A DNA stretch of 64,000 nucleotides from contig CALNXQ010000003.1 of assembly GCA_942490535.1 (NCBI GenBank), positions 186,001-250,000 of the forward strand, written 5' to 3'. Position numbers and translations under genes: made by a program. Position 1 is the first letter of the stretch. Every line of letters begins with the position of its first letter. Shown piece after piece: positions 36,784 through 45,097 of the stretch. The notes below the pieces were generated by a model that was not told where the DNA came from, did not search any database, and saw only the letters and a list, made by a program, of their open reading frames with translations. Source of the DNA: JAEINY01 sp942490535 (GTDB taxonomy: Bacteria; Bacteroidota; Bacteroidia; Bacteroidales; Marinilabiliaceae).

Positions 36784-37956
36784 TTACTTCCTATCTATCA
36801 ACAAGATTGTATCGTTTTGAATAAAATATTTCATGTCGGTAATCTCACACAAAGCCGCAAAGGCCTGTTCTTTATTTTCAGTGAGAATAAGTTTACCAGT
36901 GATTTTATGATTTTTATGTAATACTTCGTCTGAAATTTTCACTTCCTGATGATAAAAGCGCTCTAACCGTTTCACTACCGAGGTAATGCTATTTTGACGC
37001 ATCATTAAATAGCCTTCCTTCCACGCCGTATAATACTCCGTATTCACATCTGCTACACGCAGTTGTTCAACACCTGCATGATAGGCACTTTTTTGACCGG
37101 GCACCAATGTAACTTGCTTTTTATTGAATGTCGCTTTATTCTCCACCTTGAGAGAACCATCTACCAACACCGCCTCTGTTTTAAATTCATCCCTATAGGC
37201 ATTGATATTAAAAGATGTGCCCAACACCGTAAATTTCATATCATGCGTCAGCACCTTAAATGGTTTCTCAGTATTGTGATACACATCAAAGAACGCTTCT
37301 CCCTCCAAAAACACTTCTCGTGTGCTCTTCTCAAATGCTAACGGAAACACCAATCGACTCCCTGCATTTAGCCAAACTTTAGTACCATCAGCTAAAGTCA
37401 GATTAGCCGTTTTGCCGTATGGCACTACAAGCTTATTTAATTGTGCATGCTTATCGACCGTCTGCGTGTTTTTTTCTTGCTTCTCTAATCTAATAGAGCT
37501 TCCATCATTAGATACTTCGATCGTGGAATGCACACCATCGATATTGACACTTTCACCATCTGCTAACATTAAAGTGGTTTGATTCCCCTCCAACTGATCC
37601 TCTTGAGTCAGGAGTATCTCAAACTGACTCGTGGTTTCTTTGTTTTGGAACAGATAAACGGTAATGGCGGTACCTAGTATTAAGGCAATAGATGCTGCAT
37701 ACCTTAAAAAAGAACCGAACGATAGTTTTCTGACAGGTGCTTCATCAATTTTGTACCTGGATAAAAAATTAACCCACTCTTCTTGGCCCGTTTCAACAAC
37801 AGAAACCTCTGCCTCCTCTTTGATCTTTAGGTACTCCATCTTATTCGCATCCGACTGAGCAACCCAGTCACCTAACTCTTTTTTGTCAGTGACAGATGAC
37901 TCACCCTGGATATGTTTCCAGACTAGTTCCTTGATATATGTTGTTTGATTCTTCAT
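36784..37956 (-). CDS. FecR-family anti-sigma factor (second locus)
   Basis: A 390-residue protein with a cytoplasmic N-terminus (about 1-82), a membrane helix at about 84-105 (FLRYAASIALILGTAITVYLF), a FecR domain (LVVPYGKTANLTLADGTKVW, VFLEGEAFFDVYHNTEKPF) and a C-terminal STN-like domain (MRQNSITSVVKRLERFYHQEV). It should bind and restrain the adjacent sigma factor until the loaded SusC signals. Longer than the PUL1 copy because of an insert of about 50 residues between membrane helix and FecR domain. Confidence 0.92.
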   Translation of the reverse strand: MKNQTTYIKELVWKHIQGESSVTDKKELGDWVAQSDANKMEYLKIKEEAEVSVVETGQEEWVNFLSRYKIDEAPVRKLSFGSFLRYAASIALILGTAITVYLFQNKETTSQFEILLTQEDQLEGNQTTLMLADGESVNIDGVHSTIEVSNDGSSIRLEKQEKNTQTVDKHAQLNKLVVPYGKTANLTLADGTKVWLNAGSRLVFPLAFEKSTREVFLEGEAFFDVYHNTEKPFKVLTHDMKFTVLGTSFNINAYRDEFKTEAVLVDGSLKVENKATFNKKQVTLVPGQKSAYHAGVEQLRVADVNTEYYTAWKEGYLMMRQNSITSVVKRLERFYHQEVKISDEVLHKNHKITGKLILTENKEQAFAALCEITDMKYFIQNDTILLIDRK

Positions 37957-38058
37957 TTTTTCTAACTACACTACTATTACAACCACATTGCCATACCCCC
38001 ACAAAAAAAAATTATCTTTTTTTGGATATTTTTGGCATTCAACGATAAGTACCTGATT

Positions 38059-38646
38059 TTATATGGATAGGAGTACTAAAATTAATACCTTAAGATGTTT
38101 TAATGCGTCGCGCAGAGATTCATGCGCCATGGTGATGTGCCGCTCAACCCCTTTCACTGAAATACCTAACTGCATAGCTATTTCTCTGTGCGAAAGGCCG
38201 TCTAGCTTACTGAGTTTGAATACATGCTGCCTTTTTTCCGGCAATTGACTGACAGCCTGTTTGATTTCATTAAAGAGATTCAGTTGCAAAGGATCATCCG
38301 TGCCTATATCATTAAAATCAATGGCGTACAATTCATCAATAGAATCAGCATGCAGACTGTATTCGACAAATTTGTCATGCACTTTTTTTTGTTTGAGGCT
38401 ATTAAGACAACTATTACGAACGGTACGGAATAAAAAACCCGTTAACGATTGCTCGGGATTAATTTCCTTACGCTTATTCCACACCGCAAAAAATGATTCT
38501 TGTACAATATCTTCGGCCTGATCAGTTTGGGCCACGAACATCAAACAGTAATTCAATAAACGTTTGTAATAACATTTATAAAATTCCTCGAATGAAGCAA
38601 TATCACCATTGCGGATGCCATCAGCCAAGCCCCTTTCAAGATCCAT
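38059..38646 (-). CDS. FecI-type ECF sigma factor (second locus)
   Basis: The 195-residue protein has sigma region 2 at about 18-85 (FYKCYYKRLLNYCLMFVAQTD, QAEDIVQESFFAVWNKR) and region 4 at about 130-185 (LPEKRQHVFKLSKLDGLSHREI, AMQLGISVKGVERHI). The ATG at 38646 is preceded by a TATTTTTG box. It is the first gene of the operon and should activate susC when FecR releases it. Confidence 0.92.
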   Translation of the reverse strand: MDLERGLADGIRNGDIASFEEFYKCYYKRLLNYCLMFVAQTDQAEDIVQESFFAVWNKRKEINPEQSLTGFLFRTVRNSCLNSLKQKKVHDKFVEYSLHADSIDELYAIDFNDIGTDDPLQLNLFNEIKQAVSQLPEKRQHVFKLSKLDGLSHREIAMQLGISVKGVERHITMAHESLRDALKHLKVLILVLLSI

Positions 38647-38690
38647 ATAACCCCTTTGTGTAAAAACTAATCCCCGTTACTATTCAGTCA

Positions 38691-38698
38691 CAAAAATA
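38691..38698 (-). promoter_or_regulatory. TAnnTTTG -7 box of the second sigma gene
   Basis: The minus strand reads TATTTTTG 44 bases before the ATG, identical to the box of the PUL1 sigma gene. A TTG lies further upstream, at 23 bases instead of the usual 19 or so, so the -33 element is weak. Confidence 0.5.
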
Positions 38699-38738
38699 AG
38701 AGAGTTTTCATAGAAAAAAAGCAACATTCGTCATTAAA

Positions 38739-39503
38739 TTAAAGATATCCTTTTATCCGATATACAAGAATGCCTGTCCACTCCTTTAATAGCAAAGGCC
38801 AGGTATTTAACGTCTCTAAAGATGGGATAAAAACAGCCCTGACATCAATGGGGTCGGTACTTTGAACAAACTGAGCAGCGTAAGGTTCCACCTGAAAACC
38901 TTGTTTTTCAAAACAGGCTTTGGCCCGATACATATGAAAGGCAGACGTGATTAATATTATTTTTCGATCAAACTGTTGTTGTTCAAATAGCCCTTTAGTA
39001 TATAGAGCATTTTCATAAGTGTTGCGCGATTGTTTTTCAATGAACACTGCCTGCTCAGAAATGCCTATTTCCAATAGGAATGGCAGTAAATATTCGGATT
39101 CAGGTTTCTCTTCACGCATGATTTCTGCTGATCCACCGGAGATGATTATCTGCGAGACATATCCCCGATAGTACAATGGCAGCGCCTGCAACAAGCGGTC
39201 AGTCGCTTCATGAAACTGAATACGGCCCGAAGGTTCATCCAATGAAGACATACCTCCCAAAACCACTACCACATTGGCCTTATCTTCCATTTGACTCACC
39301 GGCACCATTTCTCCTTCCCATGCCTGCAGTACCAATTGAAAGAGGGCACCGTTGGCAAACAGTAAAAAGCAAGTTGCCGCCGACCAGCGCAAAACCCGTT
39401 TATTAGCATGAAACCATTTTAAATAAGAAAGCCCCCAAAGGACCAAAATCCATAAAAATGGAGATATAAGCAGGCTTAAAATTTTAGATAGTAAGAAAAA
39501 CAT
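38739..39503 (-). CDS. YdcF/ElyC-like DUF218 membrane protein
   Basis: A 254-residue protein with two N-terminal membrane helices (FFLLSKILSLLISPFLWILV and WSAATCFLLFANGALFQLVL) and a cytoplasm- or periplasm-facing DUF218 domain from about 75. Typical motifs are VVVLGGMSSL, SQIIISGGSA, ESRNTYENAL-like (EKQSRNTYENA) and ILITSAFHMYRAKACF. In ElyC/SanA/YdcF proteins this domain is linked to cell-envelope or peptidoglycan-precursor processes, but the reaction is not known. It is alone, facing away from the nitroreductase gene. Confidence 0.85.
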   Translation of the reverse strand: MFFLLSKILSLLISPFLWILVLWGLSYLKWFHANKRVLRWSAATCFLLFANGALFQLVLQAWEGEMVPVSQMEDKANVVVVLGGMSSLDEPSGRIQFHEATDRLLQALPLYYRGYVSQIIISGGSAEIMREEKPESEYLLPFLLEIGISEQAVFIEKQSRNTYENALYTKGLFEQQQFDRKIILITSAFHMYRAKACFEKQGFQVEPYAAQFVQSTDPIDVRAVFIPSLETLNTWPLLLKEWTGILVYRIKGYL

Positions 39504-39518
39504 TTGTGACTAATATAA

Positions 39519-39548
39519 TTTGTAAGTTCCCAACTCTTTCTATTTTTG
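39519..39548 (+). promoter_or_regulatory. Promoter of the nitroreductase gene
   Basis: TTTG at 39519-39522 and TATTTTTG at 39541-39548 are separated by 18 bases, a close match to the Bacteroidota -33/-7 pair. It should start transcription about 40 bases before the ATG at 39596. Confidence 0.65.
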
Positions 39549-39595
39549 TGTAAAGAAAGCAATTCATCACCATTTTCACTACAAAAACTTTCGGC

Positions 39596-40129
39596 ATGCA
39601 TTTTAATCAACTACTTAAGGAACGCTATTCCGTTAGAGATTATAAAACACAGAAGGTACCCCAAGCACTGCTCTTTGAAGTATTAGATGCTGGGAGAATG
39701 GCACCATCAGCTGCCAATAAACAACCCTGGTCGTTCATTGTCATTTCAGATGAAGAAGTACTTGGGGAACTTTCAAAAGCCTATGACCGGGATTGGTTCA
39801 AGAAGGCACCCCAGGTCATTGTGATATGTGGCGACCACGAAGCGTCGTGGAAACGCTCTTTTGATCAAAAAGATCATTGTGACATTGACGCAGCTATTGC
39901 CATTGATCACATGACTTTGCGAGCGACAGAACTGGGATTGGGAACCTGTTGGATTTGCCATTTCAAACCGGATCTGCTGAAAGGATTATTAAATCTGCCG
40001 GATCATCTGGAACCCATTGCGCTACTGCCCATCGGCTATCCGGCAATTAACCAGTCATCAACTAAAAAGCGGAAAGATCTGTCTGAAGTCGCATTCGAAA
40101 ACAGTTATGGCAATCCCTTTAAAAAATAG
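39596..40129 (+). CDS. Nitroreductase-family flavoprotein
   Basis: A 177-residue FMN-dependent oxidoreductase of the nitroreductase fold. FMN-binding motifs are ERYSVRDYKTQKVP near residue 10, AGRMAPSAANKQPWSFIVIS at about 32-51 and GLGTCWICHF with GYPAINQ near 115-150. Its length fits short family members. The preferred substrate (nitroaromatics, flavins or quinones) cannot be predicted. Transcribed alone from a clear promoter and convergent with the DUF6588-like gene. Confidence 0.85.
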   Translation: MHFNQLLKERYSVRDYKTQKVPQALLFEVLDAGRMAPSAANKQPWSFIVISDEEVLGELSKAYDRDWFKKAPQVIVICGDHEASWKRSFDQKDHCDIDAAIAIDHMTLRATELGLGTCWICHFKPDLLKGLLNLPDHLEPIALLPIGYPAINQSSTKKRKDLSEVAFENSYGNPFKK

Positions 40130-40228
40130 AGTTCCAGGAAGGTCGACGGATGGCTAAGTAAACCTATTCGCGACCTTCTGCATTAATCATTGAAACAGTA
40201 GGCTGATCATTCCGCTAGAATCGAAACC

Positions 40229-41242
40229 TTAAAAACTTATTCCAGCCCCCATAGATACCATGGAATAATTACTGAATGCATAGCCCACCTGAAGGTTTAA
40301 GAAATAGAGCCGCAATTGAATGCCGGCCTCATATTCCATCCCTGAAAAATCATACACATTTCTCACCGGATCAGAAACTGAAATGACACCTCCTCCCTCA
40401 TCGGGTACATCCTCATAGGTTCCGGAGAGCGTAAAATCACTTTTGCGTGAACCATACCCAACACTCCCATAGATATCCGCCTTATTGAAATGCAACCCCA
40501 TAATAAACCGACCGGATAGGGCGGATCCATTTACCACCAACGACTGCCCGGTCTGGTCATGATAACTCACCGTACTTTCTGCACGAAGATTGGCATAGGT
40601 CCCCATAACAGCGGCCTCCAGGTAGGGAGCATTGCGTAAAAGAGCTAAATAATTTTTGATGGAGTGCTTTACCCCAAGCCCCCACTGCAAGGTTTTTCCC
40701 AGGTCCGGATAATCCATAGGCGGTGTAAATTTTGCGCTGATCTCTGTTCCTGAGGGGATGCCTATGGAAAAACTCATGGAAGGCAACCGCAAAGCACTGA
40801 TATCTTCCCCATTTGGTGTTGCCACTTCATTTCCCTGATAGATCATCACGGGACGTCCTTGGCCAGATTTTAGTTTAAATGTTGCTGTTGCTGCATTAAT
40901 CTGGCTGGGGTCCTTCAATGTAATGCCATTCAATTGTCCTTTATCAATCTTATCCCCAATATTCATCAAATTATCACCGGACTCGCGTAATCCCTGATTG
41001 ACGAAAACATGTACCGTAAATTTACCGGAACGCTGAACGCGTGGTGACATATTCCATCCTCCCAGCAGAGTCGCGTCAATCATGCTGGCATAAGGGTAAA
41101 GATAACTTTCTGATAAAACAGTGGCATTTTTAGTTCCCACATCCAAATACTGCACAACACTCTCTTGTGCCTGAACAAGATGCATCAGAAAAACCAGACA
41201 AAGGTTTAGAACCCATCGAAATAGAGATCGCGTATGTTTCAT
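40229..41242 (-). CDS. DUF6588-type outer-membrane barrel protein, copy A
   Basis: The 337-residue protein has a signal peptide (LNLCLVFLMHLVQAQ) and a beta-rich chain with YLYPYASMIDATLLGGWNM, LPSMSFSIGIPSGTEISAKF and AGIQLRLYFLNLQVGYAFSN, ending ...SMVSMGAGISF (aromatic end). This pattern matches DUF6588-like proteins of Bacteroidota (family name from memory, not searched). Its start lies 3 bases after the stop of the SPOR-like gene 41246-42604, so the two are coupled. A related protein (42714-43691) sits in the same position in the neighbouring module. Probable outer-membrane barrel of unknown function. Confidence 0.7.
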   Translation of the reverse strand: MKHTRSLFRWVLNLCLVFLMHLVQAQESVVQYLDVGTKNATVLSESYLYPYASMIDATLLGGWNMSPRVQRSGKFTVHVFVNQGLRESGDNLMNIGDKIDKGQLNGITLKDPSQINAATATFKLKSGQGRPVMIYQGNEVATPNGEDISALRLPSMSFSIGIPSGTEISAKFTPPMDYPDLGKTLQWGLGVKHSIKNYLALLRNAPYLEAAVMGTYANLRAESTVSYHDQTGQSLVVNGSALSGRFIMGLHFNKADIYGSVGYGSRKSDFTLSGTYEDVPDEGGGVISVSDPVRNVYDFSGMEYEAGIQLRLYFLNLQVGYAFSNYSMVSMGAGISF

Positions 41243-41245
41243 GAA

Positions 41246-42604
41246 TTAGTTACTTAGTAATTTTTTAGCCTCGCCGATAGTAATACGCTTAGACTGACTG
41301 TAGGCCACAACGAATCCTTTTACGTTTCCGCTTTTCATCACTTTAACAGCTTCTTCATGTGAAGAAAAACGACCAATGGAATAGCGAAACCATCCCTCTC
41401 CTATAATTTCATCCACTTTCAATGCCCCTGAATAGATCCTTTTAATTTGATCGCTCGTGGCTTTTTTACGATCAGCCATTATTTGTATGGTGAAATACGT
41501 ATCTCCGGCCTTTGACTTATCAGGTTTGATAATTGCTGTCCCCGTTTTCTTAGCAGTTTCTTTCTTTGAAACGACAGGAATTTCTTTCTCTGACATCTTT
41601 TTCGCCTCTACCAGACTAATGCGCTTTTTACCAAGATATGCCACCGGATGACCCTTCAGATTATTTAACTGCATAACTTTTATCGCCTCTTGATACGAAT
41701 TAAACTTTCCCACTGAATACCGATACCAACCTTCACCGTAATTTTCATATACTTCCAATGATCCTGAATAGGCTCTTGCCAACTGCTCATCGTTTACTTT
41801 GTCTTTATCAGCCAATATTTGAACTGAATAATACAATTCATCCCCGCCAACCTCATTAACCGATGTACCTGCTGTAGGAACAATTACCGCAGTCGATACT
41901 GGCAAAGACTGGGATTGAGTTTCTACCGGTTTAATGGAATTTTCCTCTTGGTCCTCCAGTTTTACCTCCGTCGAAGGCTTGATTTCTTCCACAACAGCCA
42001 CTTCCTGAAACTTAGTCACTGATTTGGAAGCAGCAAGCCTGGACAAATTATCAAGTATCTCTTTTTGCCATTCTTTATGCAAATCTACAGCCGCTTCTCC
42101 CAGTTTAACTGCTTCATCCAGTGACTTAATACTTCTTGATTTGCGGTAAGAAGCGGATGCCTGACTGCTTCTTTTCTCATAAGAGACTAAAAGGCGATTC
42201 ACTTCAGCTGTTTCATTGGGATTTTCAGCTTTGAATCGTTCCAGTCTATTTTTAAATACTTTAGATTTCTTACTGTAGCCGGCATAATACATACTTATTG
42301 CTCGCAATTGACTTTCTTGCAAATCATTGGCCTTTTCCTTTTGCCCATACCTTCCAAAGAGACCACCTTGCTTTTTTGATTTTGCATCCGCATCTTTTCC
42401 AACAATATCTGAAAAAATGCGCTCCCCTTTCATAATGAGTTCATCGGCTTTTTCAATCTGACTTTGTTCTGCCAGGGAAAACGTAACTGCCCGATTATCG
42501 ATCACTTCTTGCGATAAACTTAAATGTGCATTACACTGCAAGAGCATGATAAACACCATAACAATGCGCACAAGAGGATGATGATAATTAGTATTCAGAA
42601 TCAT
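41246..42604 (-). CDS. Coiled-coil protein with two C-terminal SPOR-like domains, module A
   Basis: The ATG at 42604 gives a signal peptide (LVRIVMVFIMLLQ...LSLSQ); the longer reading to 42625 begins at a TTG. Residues about 45-200 form a charged coiled-coil helix region, then an acidic linker, and two 80-residue repeats at about 258-338 and 370-450. The repeats share YF/YYTxQIxADxxK, AYSG, GEGWYRYSVGKFxS, AVKVM and end xKRISxxEAKKxL. This is SPOR-domain-like (SPOR binds denuded peptidoglycan). It probably spans the periplasm and contacts the cell wall. Only the module A version has the domain twice. It precedes DUF6588 copy A by 3 bases. Confidence 0.75.
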   Translation of the reverse strand: MILNTNYHHPLVRIVMVFIMLLQCNAHLSLSQEVIDNRAVTFSLAEQSQIEKADELIMKGERIFSDIVGKDADAKSKKQGGLFGRYGQKEKANDLQESQLRAISMYYAGYSKKSKVFKNRLERFKAENPNETAEVNRLLVSYEKRSSQASASYRKSRSIKSLDEAVKLGEAAVDLHKEWQKEILDNLSRLAASKSVTKFQEVAVVEEIKPSTEVKLEDQEENSIKPVETQSQSLPVSTAVIVPTAGTSVNEVGGDELYYSVQILADKDKVNDEQLARAYSGSLEVYENYGEGWYRYSVGKFNSYQEAIKVMQLNNLKGHPVAYLGKKRISLVEAKKMSEKEIPVVSKKETAKKTGTAIIKPDKSKAGDTYFTIQIMADRKKATSDQIKRIYSGALKVDEIIGEGWFRYSIGRFSSHEEAVKVMKSGNVKGFVVAYSQSKRITIGEAKKLLSN

Positions 42605-42658
42605 AGATATCTGTTTTACACTCAAAATTTACAAAAAAACATTCATCTGTGTATAAAA

Positions 42659-42690
42659 AAAGACCTTGAAGTTGGTACTGCAAGGTCTTT
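42659..42690 (-). terminator. Terminator between the two SPOR/DUF6588 modules
   Basis: A 10-bp perfect stem (AAAGACCTTG with CAAGGTCTTT) around a 12-base loop is followed by a T-run on the minus strand. It follows DUF6588 copy B by 23 bases and separates the two modules into separate transcripts. Confidence 0.85.
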
Positions 42691-42713
42691 TATCTAATAA
42701 AATCTGAAATATC

Positions 42714-43691
42714 TTATCTAAAATTGATTCCTACGCCAGCAGTAATCACCGAATAATCACCTACTGAATAATCAGCATGTAAGGCAAATATAGCCAGACG
42801 CACTCGCATGCCCACATTAAAATCAAATCCATTGGTCGTATAGCCCAAGGCTATTGGATTGACCTTATCTTCATCTGTACCAGGCATGGCGTCAAAAGTA
42901 CCTTTTACATCAAAATTACTTTTAGTCGTTCCATATCCCATGCCGGTATAAAATGAGACTACAGGTAAATTTGCACCTACGAGCAAACGCCCTGTATAAG
43001 CATTGGCTCCCATTTCTAATTTTCCGGAGTCATTCCCATAATCCACCCCAACACTGCTGTTAAAGGAAGTGTAAGCCCCTAATACGGAAAGTTGCAAAAA
43101 AGGAACCCGCTTTACAAAAGGAATGTAATCTTTAAGGGAATGCTTTAATCCAACGCCCCACATGTACATTTTGCCATAATCTCCAAAATCCACCCGGGGC
43201 ATAAAACGTCCCATAATCTCAGTATGAAAAGGTAAACCTACAGCACCGGTCAACATAGGTGTAATTAAATAGTCTGCACCGGCACCTTGTACATTAAAAG
43301 TTAAATTGGTTTCAGGGTTTAACATAGTAAGACTTTCAGAATCCTTACCTGCCATTGTGGGTGCGAAAGTATTATCACCGACTGGAACAACTGTTTTAAG
43401 TCCCAAAACATCTGGATCTGCATTAAAACTCTTTCCTCCCGAAGGCACCTTGGTATAACTCGTTGATAAAGTCAAATCGAAACCGGCTACACTGTGTACC
43501 TTGGCTGTAGTATACCAACCTGCGTTCAGATTCACGCCTAACATTTCGCCATAAGGAAGCAAGTATTCATTGGCCAGTTTATTGGCATCTGCTTTACCGG
43601 CATTTAGAAAATCAATAATCTCTTTTTGTGCCTGCATTGTACTTCCCAGTCCCAGGAACAATGCGATAAGAATAACAAATTTGTTCTTCAT
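42714..43691 (-). CDS. DUF6588-type outer-membrane barrel protein, copy B
   Basis: A 325-residue protein with a signal peptide (VILIALFLGLGSTMQAQ) and the same beta-rich pattern as copy A: NEYLLPYGEMLGVNLNAGWYT (compare YLYPYASMIDATLLGGWNM), GAVGLPFHTEIMGRFMPRVD, MYMWGVGLKHSLKDYIPFVK and AIFALHADYSVGDYSVITAG. C-terminus ends INFR. The DUF6588 assignment is from memory of similar Bacteroidota proteins. It lies 20 bases after the single-SPOR gene and is followed by a strong terminator, so module B is one transcript. Confidence 0.72.
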   Translation of the reverse strand: MKNKFVILIALFLGLGSTMQAQKEIIDFLNAGKADANKLANEYLLPYGEMLGVNLNAGWYTTAKVHSVAGFDLTLSTSYTKVPSGGKSFNADPDVLGLKTVVPVGDNTFAPTMAGKDSESLTMLNPETNLTFNVQGAGADYLITPMLTGAVGLPFHTEIMGRFMPRVDFGDYGKMYMWGVGLKHSLKDYIPFVKRVPFLQLSVLGAYTSFNSSVGVDYGNDSGKLEMGANAYTGRLLVGANLPVVSFYTGMGYGTTKSNFDVKGTFDAMPGTDEDKVNPIALGYTTNGFDFNVGMRVRLAIFALHADYSVGDYSVITAGVGINFR

Positions 43692-43711
43692 ATAATAAAT
43701 GTTTAGGTTTT

Positions 43712-44815
43712 CTATTTCAAAAGTTCTGAAGCTTCTTTCACGGAAATCCGCTTGCCGTCATTATAGGCCACAATAAATCCTTTTATGCCTTCATCTGTCT
43801 GAACTTGCCGGGCCTTTTCTATGGAATTATATTTCCCAATAGAATAACGGTACCAACCATCTCCGGTCATTTCAATAACCTTATTAGAACCACTGTATGC
43901 CTGTTCAATTTGAGCTTCTGCTATTTTTGACTTACCCGCTAATATCTGGATGGTAAAAAATACATCCTTGTTGCTATCTGCAATAGGTTCTTCTATCGGT
44001 ACCACCACCTCGTCTACAACTTCGGTCTCATCCACTTGTAAGGCTTCTTCAGTACTAACGGCAGCTACAACTGCAGCAGTTGTTCCAACTACTACAGCAG
44101 CTTCGGTTCCTGAGGGAGGTACCACCCCTTCAGTAGCTAATTCTTCCATACTCTCTGAGGTCGCTTGCTGCGTCACCTCCATTTCCGGCTCAGGTGTAAC
44201 CAATGTATCCTGCACAGCCACGGGAATTTCTTCGATCACTTCTGCACCGCTCTCTTCCTGCACTTCAGCAGTCACTCCGGTAATTAATGTCTTCGTCATT
44301 ACATCCAACGCTTTCTGTTGATTTTCCTGAGCTAATTCCACCATTTCAACAGCTTCTTCATAGGAAATCAAATTTTCCGCTTTGTTGTACTGTTTCCGTG
44401 CTTTTTTCTCCAGAACCTTTACCTCCTCACGCGCATTGGCGGCTTTACTATCACCCGATTTTTCGGCCGTCTTCAGCCGTTTATCCAATACTTTTATTTT
44501 AGTATTATAGCCATCCTTATAGTAAATCGCAGCTTGCATTTTATACTTAGCCGACGCTTTGCTTTTCTTATCAATCTTCCGGGTTTTGATTCGCCCTTCA
44601 GCGTTACGCAGAGTTTCAATCTCTTTTTCGAGGCCAATGGTGTTATCCAGGATAGCATCACCTTTGGCAATCAATTTATCTGCTTTGGCAAACTTCTTCA
44701 CTTCGCCCTGATCTAATATCTTCTCCACTTCACGTTGAGCAAAAAGATCAGAAAATGAGAAACAAGAAAAACATAAGAAAGCTAACAAAACTCCCTTTAA
44801 ACTACTTTTTTTCAT
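43712..44815 (-). CDS. Coiled-coil protein with one C-terminal SPOR-like domain, module B
   Basis: A 367-residue protein with a signal peptide (LLAFLCFSCFSFSDLFAQ), a highly charged Lys/Glu coiled-coil region (about 30-185, KADKLIAKGDAILDNTIG...), an Ala/Thr/Glu/Val-rich low-complexity linker (about 190-285) and a single SPOR-like domain (about 286-367: FFTIQILAGKSK, GDGWYRYSIGKY, GKRISVKEASELL). It is the shorter sibling of the module A protein, with the same order of parts. Proposed role: envelope-spanning or peptidoglycan-binding partner of the DUF6588 barrel that follows it by 20 bases. Confidence 0.75.
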   Translation of the reverse strand: MKKSSLKGVLLAFLCFSCFSFSDLFAQREVEKILDQGEVKKFAKADKLIAKGDAILDNTIGLEKEIETLRNAEGRIKTRKIDKKSKASAKYKMQAAIYYKDGYNTKIKVLDKRLKTAEKSGDSKAANAREEVKVLEKKARKQYNKAENLISYEEAVEMVELAQENQQKALDVMTKTLITGVTAEVQEESGAEVIEEIPVAVQDTLVTPEPEMEVTQQATSESMEELATEGVVPPSGTEAAVVVGTTAAVVAAVSTEEALQVDETEVVDEVVVPIEEPIADSNKDVFFTIQILAGKSKIAEAQIEQAYSGSNKVIEMTGDGWYRYSIGKYNSIEKARQVQTDEGIKGFIVAYNDGKRISVKEASELLK

Positions 44816-45069
44816 AATTGATGAAAGATTATTGGTCCCATATGAACCACTTGTTCACAAAATAATAAAAGGTCATTTGTCAAAAAAAATAAACCATTCT
44901 ATTGGCTTTTAAACGAGAGCATCCTCAAAAGGTTTGTGGTTAGCACAACTATTTACTTCATCTGCGAATAACACCCATTTAATGCCTGAACATTTCAGGT
45001 TCAAAATACATTATACTAGTTCATTTACAATTTTCCTCCATTTAAGGAGCACTTCTATCTGTGTTTCCT

Positions 45070-45077
45070 TAATTTTG
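45070..45077 (+). promoter_or_regulatory. -7 box of the M3 peptidase gene
   Basis: TAATTTTG matches TAnnTTTG exactly and lies 20 bases before the ATG at 45098. No -33 TTG at the expected spacing, so it is a half-match. Confidence 0.4.
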
Positions 45078-45097
45078 CCATTAAAAATAGACATATC

